Positions 8,024 to 16,027 of a stretch of DNA of 64,000 nucleotides are shown here, one piece after another. The notes under the pieces are model-generated. The model was not told where the DNA came from, ran no database searches, and worked only from the letters and a program-made list of their open reading frames with translations. Position numbers and translations under genes: made by a program. Origin of the DNA: DATKYQ01 sp035528415 (GTDB taxonomy: Bacteria > Myxococcota > B64-G9); the NCBI GenBank assembly GCA_035528415.1, contig DATKYQ010000022.1, positions 124,001-188,000 of the forward strand, given 5' to 3'. Each line of letters begins with the position of its first letter. The stretch's first letter is position 1.

Positions 8024-9921
8024 AGCAACGGCCTCCCGCTGCCGGACAGCGGCGCGTCGAAGATGTGCAGCACGCTGTTGGCCAGATCGACCAGGTGCGG
8101 ATCATCGTGGCCCAGAGCCTGTGCCGAGGCAATGAAGCCTGGAGTCTGGTTGAAATCCGAGGCGGCATGGTCGCCACACCAGGCCTTGGGATTGGCAACC
8201 AGGGCATCACCCAGAGGGGCACCGCCCAGCGACGTCTCCCACGAACTGCGATACCCGGGCGCGAAGGCCAACTGCAGGTCGGGCGCACGATCGCGCACGT
8301 TGGCCGCGGCGCCATCGTAGACGTCGTAGACCGCCCGCAGCGGGCGTCCGCCGCCGACCGGATCGCGTAACCCAAGAAGCCGCTTGCGGATATCGTCCAG
8401 AAGCTTGCGTCTGTCGCCGCCCGGCTCGACAACACCGAGCGACTCACGACCCCGGAGATTTACGAAAACCTGCCCGTTGCCCATGGAGTAAGCAAGGCTG
8501 TCTTTCCAGGAAACACCCCGCAAGAAACGAACCTCGGACTGCGGCCGGTTGCGGGTGAACCAGCCCTGTGATTCGAGCCAGCTATTGACATGCAGCATGC
8601 GGTCGAAGGGATGAAAACCGTGATCCGAAAGGACAACCAACCGAGTCTTCGGGGGCAGCAGGCGGGAGACCCGCCCGACGATACGATCCATCAGGCCGTA
8701 GACCTTGCGCAACGGTCCTCCGTCTTTGCGCTCGAGGTCGCGGTAGAATATGTGCGCCGCCTGGTCGGTGCCAGTGAAAACCGAGACAATCAGCCCGGCC
8801 GTGCGGCTTCCGATCTCCCTGTAGAGAAGTTCGGCCCGGCCCTGCATGGTATCGAGCAGGTCGGCCAGAAAAACCTCTTTCGGCAAGGCCCCGGCATTGA
8901 CCGCCGAGGTGTCGTGCGCCCAGCCCACGGTCGGCAGGCCGCCGTGCACTCCAACCGCCTTCTCCAGCCAGCCGGGAGGCGCTCCCAGCGGCAGGGCCGG
9001 GGCGTGGGGATCGATCTGAATGGGAGAGGCGTAAAGCTTTAGTTCCCGGGTGACCGACAGCAGATGAAAACGCACTCGGCCCCGCAACACCAGCCCGGCA
9101 GCCTCGAAGACAACCGGGAACCAGCCGCTCCGCCCGCCGACACGCAACTTCTCCCGCTTGCCCGACATGCCGACCGTCAGGGTCTTGGCCCGACGATCGA
9201 GCCGCAGCTCGAGCGGAACCGAAAGCGGTTTTCCGCCCGGCCCCCTCGGGCCTTCCAGCCTGGTGTCTATAGAACCGCCTTCAACAGCCAGCTGTACCAC
9301 GCGTCCCCCGGCGACCATCTTTTCGGCCGGCTCGGAAGTGTAAAGGGTGAACGAGCTGTTGGTGAATCGCAGATCGGGCGCACCCAGGCCGGCCAGAACT
9401 CTCCCGTGGGATAACTTGGGAGGGGGATAGGCAAAGGGAACGAAGAGCAGCGTCACTGGAACGCCGCGCTGGTCAAGAGTCTGCCAGAAGGCCCGGCCCC
9501 TGCGGTGCGATACCGCCCGCGCAGGGCTTGCTCCTCCGGAGACGAATCGCGGGGGCACAATGGTAATCGGCGCCAGGGCCGGCAGGTAGCTTTGTGGATC
9601 CCGGCGCAGAAAGCCGAAGACGCCGTGTTTCTCGGGCCCCGAGCCGGTGGCGAAGCTTGACCAGGCGACCGGCGAGTTGGGCGGGCTGGTCGTTCCCAGC
9701 GGACATAGCGTGCCCTTTTTTCTCATACGGGCCAGGTTGGGCAAGTGGCCCGAGGCGATCCATCTTTCCACCAAACGTGGGTCGACCCCGTCGAAGCCGA
9801 GTATCACCAGCCTGGGCGTCACCCCTGCAGCAGAGAGCGAACTCAGCGGCCAGGAGGCCGCAAGACCCGCTCCCAGCGAGGCCGCCAAAAAGTCCCTGCG
9901 CGTGAATCTGCCCGCTGTCAC
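8020..9921 (-). CDS. Tat-exported alkaline phosphatase-superfamily phosphodiesterase/phosphatase
   Basis: About 633 residues. The N-terminus carries a twin-arginine signal (RFTRRDFLAASLGAGLAASW), so export is of the folded, metal-loaded enzyme. The mature part has superfamily metal sites: LVILGFDGVDPRLVERW, TGTDQAAHIFY and VVLSDHGFHPFDRMLHVN. The nucleophile region is TTSPPNSPVAWSSFATGSGP, as in type I phosphodiesterase/nucleotide pyrophosphatase-like proteins. The frame extends to a TTG at 9948 and ATG at 9945, but GTG 9921 with GGAAAGG eight bases upstream gives the most typical Tat N-terminus. It is coupled to the GT2 gene by a four-base overlap. The substrate is unknown; a phosphorylated or lipid-linked glycan is my inference from the neighbours. 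Confidence 0.87.
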   Translation of the reverse strand: MTAGRFTRRDFLAASLGAGLAASWPLSSLSAAGVTPRLVILGFDGVDPRLVERWIASGHLPNLARMRKKGTLCPLGTTSPPNSPVAWSSFATGSGPEKHGVFGFLRRDPQSYLPALAPITIVPPRFVSGGASPARAVSHRRGRAFWQTLDQRGVPVTLLFVPFAYPPPKLSHGRVLAGLGAPDLRFTNSSFTLYTSEPAEKMVAGGRVVQLAVEGGSIDTRLEGPRGPGGKPLSVPLELRLDRRAKTLTVGMSGKREKLRVGGRSGWFPVVFEAAGLVLRGRVRFHLLSVTRELKLYASPIQIDPHAPALPLGAPPGWLEKAVGVHGGLPTVGWAHDTSAVNAGALPKEVFLADLLDTMQGRAELLYREIGSRTAGLIVSVFTGTDQAAHIFYRDLERKDGGPLRKVYGLMDRIVGRVSRLLPPKTRLVVLSDHGFHPFDRMLHVNSWLESQGWFTRNRPQSEVRFLRGVSWKDSLAYSMGNGQVFVNLRGRESLGVVEPGGDRRKLLDDIRKRLLGLRDPVGGGRPLRAVYDVYDGAAANVRDRAPDLQLAFAPGYRSSWETSLGGAPLGDALVANPKAWCGDHAASDFNQTPGFIASAQALGHDDPHLVDLANSVLHIFDAPLSGSGRPLL

Positions 9922-10063
9922 CAAAAAGACCTTTCCGCAAGCCATCAAACGACGAGGGCCGCAAAATACGCGGCGGCCGCCAAGTTGCGACCACCGACCT
10001 GGAATGTTATAGGATGTTCGGCCGTTGTGGTCAAATCTGACACTTTTTTGAGATGTTTTTCAG

Positions 10064-11110
10064 ATGAACAAAACCGTAACCCAGGTCGTAAAATGGCTCC
10101 TGCGTGCCGCAGTCAGCATTAGTTTGATCGTCTTGCTGCTTTGGCACACCAACTTGCATCGGGTCGTCGAGAGTTTCGCAGAGATTGGCATCGGCTGGTT
10201 CTTGCTGGCGGTGGCCATCAAGGGCATCGGCATTTTGGCCGGGGTTATCCGCTGGCGGCTTTTACTGCACGCCCAGAAGATAGAATTGCGATTCGCGAAC
10301 CTCGGCGGGGCCTACCTGGTGGGGCGCTTCTTCGGCTCGTTTTTGCCGAGCACCATCGGTCTGGACGCCTACCGCACTTACTATGCCGCCGTCCGCTCTC
10401 GCCGGGTGGCGGAGACGGTCGCCGTTACGATGATCGAGAAGATCATCGGCCTGGTGGCGCTCAGCGCTTTAGCCATCGTGGTCATGCCCTTCGGGGCGCG
10501 CTTACTGGACACCCGGGCGCTATGGGTGTTGGGTCTGGCCATCAGCGCGCCCTTCGCCGTCGCCTTTGGCCTGCTCTTCGGACCCGGCCTTTTCAGGCGC
10601 ATGTCCGACTGGCTGGGCAGGCGCGGCGGAATGGTGTCCGCCGGACTGTCCCGCCTGACCGGTGCCGTGGCCGGCCTGGGCATGCAGCGCGGACGCCTTT
10701 TCACCGCCGTCGGGCTCGGCCTGATCATTCACGGGGCAACCTCGGCCATGTACCTGGCCACGGCGCAGGCGGTCGGCGCCGAGGTCGTGGCCGGCGAGAT
10801 CCTGTTCGTGGGACCGTTGATGATCCTGGCAACCCTTGTGCCGGTCTCCATAGCCGGCATCGGCGTGCGCGAGGGAGTCTTCGTCTTTTTCCTCACCCGC
10901 GTGGGTTTGCCCACCGAACAAGCCGTCCTGCTCGGATTCCTGGGCTTCCTGGCCGGGGAGATCTATAGCCTGGCGGGGGGTGCGATCTGGGCATTGAGCC
11001 CGGCGGTCAGGCCCGACGACGAGCACGGCCTGCTGGAAGTAGCCGGCCGGGCCGCGGCCTGGATCAAGCGCAAGGACCAGAAAGCCGCTGTTGATCTCCA
11101 TGGCGAGTAA
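10064..11110 (+). CDS. Lysylphosphatidylglycerol synthase TM-region / UPF0104-type membrane protein
   Basis: A 348-residue integral membrane protein with about eight hydrophobic helices. Conserved features of the LPG_synthase_TM (UPF0104) family are visible: WRLLLHAQKI, GGAYLVGRFFGSFLPSTIGLD near residue 90 and PVSIAGIGVREG near residue 270. The family includes putative flippases and the membrane half of MprF; this protein lacks the catalytic aminoacyl-transfer domain, so a lipid or polyprenyl-glycan translocation role is the usual guess. It is divergent from the Tat phosphatase across a 115-142 base gap that presumably contains both promoters. Its 3-prime end overlaps the start of the following phosphatase-superfamily gene. 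Confidence 0.88.
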   Translation: MNKTVTQVVKWLLRAAVSISLIVLLLWHTNLHRVVESFAEIGIGWFLLAVAIKGIGILAGVIRWRLLLHAQKIELRFANLGGAYLVGRFFGSFLPSTIGLDAYRTYYAAVRSRRVAETVAVTMIEKIIGLVALSALAIVVMPFGARLLDTRALWVLGLAISAPFAVAFGLLFGPGLFRRMSDWLGRRGGMVSAGLSRLTGAVAGLGMQRGRLFTAVGLGLIIHGATSAMYLATAQAVGAEVVAGEILFVGPLMILATLVPVSIAGIGVREGVFVFFLTRVGLPTEQAVLLGFLGFLAGEIYSLAGGAIWALSPAVRPDDEHGLLEVAGRAAAWIKRKDQKAAVDLHGE

Positions 11111-12803
11111 AGCTCCCATACGCAAGTTACTGATCGTCGGCTGGGACGGCGCCGAACCGACGATCGTCGCCGGGATGCTGAAAGACGGCCGGCTGCCACA
11201 GTTGGCCTCACTGGCCGCTAGAGGTTTCTTTACACCTGTCGCATCGACCGTCCCGCCCAGTTCGCTTCCCGCCTGGACCAGCGCCATGACGGGCGTCAAT
11301 CCGGGTCGTCACGGGCTGGTCGATTTCGTCAGGCTCGATCCCGGTCGGCGCAGGCTCAGGCTTGTTACGGCCTCCGAACGCGAGGTGCCTACGCTGTTCG
11401 AACTAGCCGGCCGGGCCGGCCTGTCGGTCGCCTGCCTGGGAATGCCCGGAAGCTGGCCGCCCACACCGGATGCCGGTGTGTGCATCGCGGGCTTCGACTC
11501 ACCGGTCGCCACGCGGGCGGAAAGACGCGCCTTCCAACCCCCGGAGTTGTTCGACGAATTGAATGCCGGGGGACTGGCCTGGCCTTACGGCGGCGCGGAC
11601 GAGCTTGCGGTGGGCGCAGGCTGGCACTCGAAAACACGCCGCATTCTCATGCAAACCATCGAAACCAAGACCCGAGTGGCCGAAGCCATCCTCGATCAGA
11701 GATCTTTCGACCTGTTCGCCATTGTCTTTTCCGAGAGCGATACCGCCGGTCATCATTTCTGGGCCCACCACGACGCGCACTCGCCGCGCCGGCGGGCACC
11801 GGGATTCGCCGTAAAGGACCTCGGCGATACGATCGAAAAGACGTATGCCGCCCTGGACCGGGCGCTCGGCAGGCTGCTTTCGGCCTGCGGCCCGCAGACA
11901 GCGGTGCTGGTGCTGTCCGATCACGGCTTCGGCGGAAGTTCGGATCAGATCGTCTTCGTCAATCGCTGGCTGGCCGCCGAGGGTCTCTTGCGCTTCAGCC
12001 CGCTCAACAGGATCGCAAGCGATATGGCTTCGGCACTGACGACACGCGCAGCGCGCATCTTGCCGGCCACCGTTAAAGAGTCTTTGCTGCGAGGCCCGCT
12101 ACAAAAAGCGATCTTTCGCATCGAAGGGCTGGGACGTTTCGGCGCCATCGACTGGAAGGCCACCCGGGCGTTTTCGAACGAGTTACCCCAGAACCCGGGC
12201 ATCTGGATCAATGATCCTCCGGTTCGCAGGGACACACCGAATGCAAGCGCCACTGACCGCCGCCTGGTAGATCGAATCGCCGCCGGGTTGCTCGCCTGGC
12301 GCGATACGCGCGGCCGGCCGGTAGTCCGCAGCGTCCATCGTCCCGGCGACATCAATCCTGGACCCTACTTAAACCGGGCACCCGACTTGCTGGTGGAGTT
12401 GGCAGAATGGGACGGCTATCGCCTGGTCGCGGCTCCCAGCCGGGGGCGGGCAGGCAGGCTGCTTGGCAGCCTTAACAATGATCAGCTGATCGGTTCCAAG
12501 GGCAGCGGCACAAGTGGATGCCATCGCTCGTACGGCATGTTGGTCGCGGCGAGTCACGGGAAAGGCAACTCGGCGCCTGCCGGCAGCGCCGTAAAGCTCG
12601 TGGACATCTGTCCCACGGCGATGACCTTGTTGGGCCTACCTCTGCCCGCCGGGTTGGACGGCCGCTGCTTGCCCGAGATTGCACCTTCCAACATCATCCG
12701 GCCCGCGAAAGCAAACCCGGGGGCACAACCGCAGACTGTCGTCTATACGCCGGAGCAAGAACGACTGGTTCGAGAACGACTCGAAAAACTGGGATACCTG
12801 TAA
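11100..12803 (+). CDS. Alkaline phosphatase-superfamily (nucleotide pyrophosphatase-like) hydrolase
   Basis: About 567 residues with superfamily motifs LLIVGWDGAEPTIV (Asp metal ligand), STVPPSSLPAWTSAMTGVNP around the nucleophile, FSESDTAGHHFWAHH, and VLVLSDHGFGGSSDQIVFVN. No signal peptide is visible, unlike the Tat-exported paralog at 8.0-9.9 kb, so it appears cytoplasmic, or is exported by a partner. The C-terminus (TPEQERLVRERLEKLGYL) resembles the tails seen in many such proteins of unknown substrate. I chose ATG 11100; an in-frame TTG at 11091 is possible. The gene overlaps the flippase-like gene by 11 bases, which suggests coupled expression and a shared lipid-linked substrate. Confidence 0.86.
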   Translation: MASKAPIRKLLIVGWDGAEPTIVAGMLKDGRLPQLASLAARGFFTPVASTVPPSSLPAWTSAMTGVNPGRHGLVDFVRLDPGRRRLRLVTASEREVPTLFELAGRAGLSVACLGMPGSWPPTPDAGVCIAGFDSPVATRAERRAFQPPELFDELNAGGLAWPYGGADELAVGAGWHSKTRRILMQTIETKTRVAEAILDQRSFDLFAIVFSESDTAGHHFWAHHDAHSPRRRAPGFAVKDLGDTIEKTYAALDRALGRLLSACGPQTAVLVLSDHGFGGSSDQIVFVNRWLAAEGLLRFSPLNRIASDMASALTTRAARILPATVKESLLRGPLQKAIFRIEGLGRFGAIDWKATRAFSNELPQNPGIWINDPPVRRDTPNASATDRRLVDRIAAGLLAWRDTRGRPVVRSVHRPGDINPGPYLNRAPDLLVELAEWDGYRLVAAPSRGRAGRLLGSLNNDQLIGSKGSGTSGCHRSYGMLVAASHGKGNSAPAGSAVKLVDICPTAMTLLGLPLPAGLDGRCLPEIAPSNIIRPAKANPGAQPQTVVYTPEQERLVRERLEKLGYL

Positions 12804-12857
12804 CAGCTCACATGCAGAGAGGGCAACCTGCGGGACAGTGCAGCCCGTAGCAGCCGG

Positions 12858-13001
12858 GCGCGGCCATCGGCCCGTCGCGCATCCTGCGGCTACGACTTTC
12901 TGGTGCCGTTCTCCTGCAAGACCCGCGGCCTCTGCCCATCCTGCAACACCCGCCGTATGATGGAGACCGCCGAGCACTGGTACCACATGGTGCGAGCCTA
13001 G
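12858..13001 (+). pseudogene. IS91-family transposase zinc-binding domain remnant
   Basis: The frame ending at TAG 12999-13001 reads CGYDFLVPFSCKTRGLCPSC followed by NTRRMMETAEHWYHMV. This is the N-terminal zinc-binding region of IS91/IS1294-type rolling-circle transposases (typical FSCKxRGxCPSCxxRRMxETAxHL). No start and no catalytic domain are present. It occupies part of the 411-base gap between the phosphatase-superfamily gene and mtnA. Immediately after it the sequence GGGGTCAGACACCGGCACTT occurs, which may be an element end. Bases 12804-12857 show nothing else I can name. Confidence 0.75.
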
Positions 13002-13025
13002 GGGTCAGACACCGGCACTTGACAC

Positions 13026-13136
13026 TTAGATTCCCTCCCGATGCAACCAGGTATTCTTCATCGGCGTCTGGCCGGCGGCGGCTCCCGCGGCGGCCAGGAA
13101 TACAAACAGCGCTATGGACAGGCGGACACGGCTCAT
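13026..13136 (-). CDS. Short exported peptide or truncated gene (36 aa)
   Basis: ATG 13136 opens a 36-codon frame with a convincing signal sequence (MSRVRLSIALFVFLAAAGAA) and only about 14 residues after the likely cleavage site, ending in NTWLHREGI. GGGAG lies about 10 bases upstream of the start. It could be a genuine small exported peptide, or the surviving 5-prime end of a longer exported protein cut off when the adjacent IS91-like element inserted or decayed. No family is recognised. The frame also opens far upstream over mtnA, but that part is antisense shadow. Confidence 0.4.
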   Translation of the reverse strand: MSRVRLSIALFVFLAAAGAAAGQTPMKNTWLHREGI

Positions 13137-13214
13137 GGCATGCTCCCGGCTTGAGACCGGAAAAACATACTGCACGGCCCGCTTGCGGTCAAGGCAGACC
13201 AGCAGGAGAAAAAA

Positions 13215-14270
13215 TTGCTGTCGCCGGTATCTTGGAATGAAAATGGCGTGCATATCATCGAGCAGACCCGGCTTCCCGGCCAGGAGATCTGGGTCGATCT
13301 GAACACCGTCGAGCAGGTTGCCCGGGCCATCAAGGTGCTGGATGTGCGCGGGGCGCCGGCCATCGGCATCGCCGCCGCCTTCGGCATGGCCTTGGCGGCC
13401 AAGAATCAGCCCGGCGCCGACGCGGGCGCAGTGGCCACAGCCGTCGAGCGGGCCGCCGAGACCCTGGCCGCCACCCGGCCGACCGCGGTCAACCTCTTCT
13501 GGGCCATCGAACGCATGCGGACCAAACTTGCTTCGCTGTCCGGCGAAGAGGCCGGGAAGATCCGCGCCGGATTGCTTGCCGAAGCCGAGAAGATCCGCGC
13601 CGAGGACATCGACTACTGCCGCGCCATCGGCCGTCACGGAGCCGCCCTGCTGCCCGAGACGGCCACCGTTCTCACCCACTGCAACGCCGGGGCACTGGCC
13701 ACCGGCGGCTACGGCACCGCCCTGGGTGTGATCCGCGCCGCCCTGGAGGCGGGCAAGAACATCAGGGTGATCGCCGACGAGACGCGGCCGCTGCTTCAGG
13801 GGGCCCGCCTGACCACCTGGGAGCTTTTGCGCGACGGGATTGACGTACGCTTGATCTGCGACGACATGGCAGGGACGCTGATGAAAAGCGGCCAAATCGA
13901 CGCCTGCGTCGTCGGTGCCGATCGCATCGCGAAAAACGGCGACGCCGCCAACAAAATCGGGACCTACCAAGTGGCCGTGCTCGCGAAATACCATGGAATA
14001 CCCTTCTACGTGGCCGCACCGACCTCCACCGTCGACCTGTCTGTAGCCTGCGGCGACGAGATTCCCATCGAGCAGCGCGATCCGGCCGAGGTCACGACGC
14101 CCCGTGGAACCCGCTTTACCCCTGAAAACGTTGCGGTTTTCAACCCGGCCTTCGACGTCACACCAGCCGAGCTGATTACAGCAATCATCACAGAGCTTGG
14201 CGTTGCCGATCACCCCGAGCTAGCTAACAAGCTCTCGAATATGGTGCGGCAAGCCACTAAAAAATCTTGA
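13215..14270 (+). CDS. mtnA: S-methyl-5-thioribose-1-phosphate isomerase
   Basis: A 351-residue enzyme of the methionine salvage pathway converting 5-methylthioribose 1-phosphate to methylthioribulose 1-phosphate in the cytoplasm. It matches the eIF2B-alpha/MtnA family: LDVRGAPAIGIAAAFGMALA, the active-site segment VLTHCNAGALATGGYGTALG containing the catalytic Cys, and GADRIAKNGDAANKIGTYQ with the catalytic Asp, then PFYVAAPTSTVD. Length is normal for the family. The start is TTG 13215 with AGGAG at 13204-13208 and six bases of spacing. No other methionine-salvage gene is nearby. A TTGACA hexamer overlaps its stop codon and probably starts transcription of rplU. Confidence 0.95.
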   Translation: MLSPVSWNENGVHIIEQTRLPGQEIWVDLNTVEQVARAIKVLDVRGAPAIGIAAAFGMALAAKNQPGADAGAVATAVERAAETLAATRPTAVNLFWAIERMRTKLASLSGEEAGKIRAGLLAEAEKIRAEDIDYCRAIGRHGAALLPETATVLTHCNAGALATGGYGTALGVIRAALEAGKNIRVIADETRPLLQGARLTTWELLRDGIDVRLICDDMAGTLMKSGQIDACVVGADRIAKNGDAANKIGTYQVAVLAKYHGIPFYVAAPTSTVDLSVACGDEIPIEQRDPAEVTTPRGTRFTPENVAVFNPAFDVTPAELITAIITELGVADHPELANKLSNMVRQATKKS

Positions 14271-14295
14271 CATCCACCAGAAAAGCCAATAGTGT
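14267..14295 (+). promoter_or_regulatory. Candidate sigma-70 promoter for rplU-rpmA
   Basis: TTGACA at 14267-14272 (overlapping the mtnA stop) is separated by 17 bases from TAGTGT at 14290-14295. The -35 is perfect and the -10 weak (three matches to TATAAT). It lies about 56 bases upstream of the rplU start in the only gap available. Confidence 0.4.
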
Positions 14296-14350
14296 TCGGC
14301 GTTCCTGGAGCAATATCAAGGCCTTCAGGTCACTAAGGAGCGATCGAGTC

Positions 14351-14668
14351 ATGTATGCCGTGGTAAGAACTGGTGGAAAGCAGTACCGGGTTTCGAAGGG
14401 CGACAAGCTGAAGATCGAGAAGATTCCCGGCCAGGCGGGTGAAGACGTAAACTTCGACGACATCCTGATGATCGGCGGCGGCGAGGACGTAAAGGTGGGA
14501 ACTCCGCGAATCGACGGGGCTACGGTCTCGGCGCGCATCCTGGAGCAAGATCGTTCCAAGAAGATCATCGTCTTCAAGTTCAAGCGGCGCAAGGGTTACA
14601 AGCGCACCCAAGGGCACCGGCAGTTCTACACGCGGGTCGAGATCACCGGCATCCAGCCCAGCGCTTGA
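14351..14668 (+). CDS. rplU: 50S ribosomal protein L21
   Basis: A 105-residue protein starting MYAVVRTGGKQYRVSKGD, with the family C-terminal basic motif KRRKGYKRTQGHRQFYT. It binds 23S rRNA in the large subunit. An in-frame upstream extension exists, but the L21 consensus N-terminus and AAGGAG at 14334-14339 place the start at ATG 14351. It is followed 12 bases later by rpmA, the standard L21-L27-Obg arrangement. Confidence 0.98.
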   Translation: MYAVVRTGGKQYRVSKGDKLKIEKIPGQAGEDVNFDDILMIGGGEDVKVGTPRIDGATVSARILEQDRSKKIIVFKFKRRKGYKRTQGHRQFYTRVEITGIQPSA

Positions 14669-14680
14669 GGAGACAAACTG

Positions 14681-14941
14681 ATGGCACACAAAAAGGGACA
14701 GGGAGCAACACGCAACGGCCGCGACAGCCCCGGGCAGCGACGCGGCGTGAAGATCTATAGCGGGCAGAAGGTCCGGTCCGGCAACATCCTGGTTCGCCAG
14801 TTGGGCACCAAGATATACCCGGGCCGCAACGTGGGCATGGGCCGCGATTATACCCTCTTCGCCAAGATCGACGGCATCGTGCAGTACGGCCGCAAGGGGC
14901 GCGACCGCAAGCAAGCCTGGGTCGAACCGGCCACGTCGTAG
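14681..14941 (+). CDS. rpmA: 50S ribosomal protein L27
   Basis: An 86-residue protein beginning MAHKKGQGATRNGRDSPGQR. The N-terminal tail that reaches the peptidyl-transferase centre is present directly after Met, with no Firmicutes-type cleavable extension. It has the family motifs GNILVRQLGTKIYPG and GRDYTLFAKIDG. The start follows GAGGAGAC by about six bases. It is cotranscribed with rplU and separated from obgE by a strong hairpin terminator. Confidence 0.98.
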   Translation: MAHKKGQGATRNGRDSPGQRRGVKIYSGQKVRSGNILVRQLGTKIYPGRNVGMGRDYTLFAKIDGIVQYGRKGRDRKQAWVEPATS

Positions 14942-14966
14942 TCTCTTTTTATATCGTTTTTTCCGG

Positions 14967-14993
14967 GCCACGGTGTCGACACCGTGGCTTTTT
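14967..14993 (+). terminator. Rho-independent terminator after rpmA
   Basis: A perfect inverted repeat GCCACGGTGTC/GACACCGTGGC (14967-14988) is followed directly by TTTTT (14989-14993). It ends the rplU-rpmA transcript, with obgE starting 15 bases further on. Either obgE depends on readthrough or it has its own promoter in the preceding AT-rich stretch (14942-14966). Confidence 0.85.
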
Positions 14994-15007
14994 AGGTCGA
15001 GTCGACC

Positions 15008-16015
15008 ATGAACTTCGTAGATGAAGTCGAGATCGAGGTAATTTCCGGTAATGGCGGCGCTGGCTGTGTTTCGTTCAGGCGGGAACGCTACGTGCCTAAG
15101 GGTGGGCCCGACGGGGGAGACGGTGGCCGCGGCGGCAGTGTGGTGCTGCTGGCCAACGGGCAGTTGACCACCCTGCTCGACCAGCGCTACACCCGGAACT
15201 ACAAGGCCCGCAACGGAAGACCGGGAATGGGCAGGGACCGTTACGGCGCGGCCGCCGAGGATCTGATCATTAGCGTGCCCGCGGGCACCGTCGTCTTCGA
15301 CGCCAAAAGCGGCGAACTGCTGGGCGACCTGGACACAGACGGCGCCCTGCTAACCGTTGCCCAGGGCGGACGGGGCGGCCGAGGCAATATTCACTTCAAG
15401 AGCTCGACCAACCGCGCCCCGCACAAGGCCGAACTGGGCGAGTCCGGCGAGAGCCGCGGGCTGCGTCTCGAACTAAAGCTACTGGCGGACGTCGGAGTGG
15501 TAGGCTTTCCCAACGCGGGAAAGTCGACCCTGGTCGCGCGTCTCTCGCGCGCGCGGCCCAAGGTAGCCGACTATCCCTTCACCACGCTGGTGCCCACCCT
15601 GGGCGTTGTCGAACTTCACGATCACCAGAGCTTTGTAATGGCCGACGTGCCCGGCCTGATCGAAGGCGCCCACGACGGGGCGGGCCTGGGCCAGCGCTTC
15701 CTCAGGCACGTCGAGCGCTGCAAGATCCTGGTGCACCTGGTAACCTGGGAACCCGGCGAAGCGCCAACGGTCGATTCGTTGCTGGAACGTTTCGAATCCA
15801 TCGAGCGCGAGATGCGCCTGTTCAATGTTGCCCTCAGCGAAAAGCCCCGCCTGGCCGCCATATCAAAGATCGATCTCGGCGAGGTGCGTGAGCTGGTCGA
15901 GCCGGTCACCCGGCGACTGAAAGAGCGTGGTCTCACGGTCGTGCCCATATCGGCCGTCAGCGGCGAGGGCCTCGAACAGTTACTTATCGAGATCGAGAAG
16001 CTCCTGGCCCATTAA
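15008..16015 (+). CDS. obgE: Obg/CgtA GTPase
   Basis: A 335-residue ribosome-associated GTPase. The glycine-rich OBG domain spans residues 1-158 (FVDEVEIEVISGNGGAGCVS, GGPDGGDGGRGGSV, GGRGGRGNIHF), and the G domain follows with the P-loop GFPNAGKSTL, switch region YPFTTLVPTLGVV, Walker B-like DVPGLIEGAHDGAGLG and a SKIDL motif in place of NKxD. The short length matches versions without the C-terminal OCT domain. It takes part in 50S maturation and stress control. It ends 12 bases before the stop of the convergent SIS gene. Confidence 0.96.
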   Translation: MNFVDEVEIEVISGNGGAGCVSFRRERYVPKGGPDGGDGGRGGSVVLLANGQLTTLLDQRYTRNYKARNGRPGMGRDRYGAAAEDLIISVPAGTVVFDAKSGELLGDLDTDGALLTVAQGGRGGRGNIHFKSSTNRAPHKAELGESGESRGLRLELKLLADVGVVGFPNAGKSTLVARLSRARPKVADYPFTTLVPTLGVVELHDHQSFVMADVPGLIEGAHDGAGLGQRFLRHVERCKILVHLVTWEPGEAPTVDSLLERFESIEREMRLFNVALSEKPRLAAISKIDLGEVRELVEPVTRRLKERGLTVVPISAVSGEGLEQLLIEIEKLLAH

Positions 16016-16027
16016 CGGGTTCGGTTG

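Noticed and set aside
8020..9921. Reading the AP-superfamily proteins as classical alkaline phosphatases
   Set aside because: Nucleophile and metal motifs fit the broader phosphodiesterase/nucleotide pyrophosphatase-like group; I would not assign monoesterase activity.
13137..14213. A long minus-strand frame opposite mtnA
   Set aside because: mtnA is unambiguous on the plus strand; only the last 36 codons (13026-13136) might be used.
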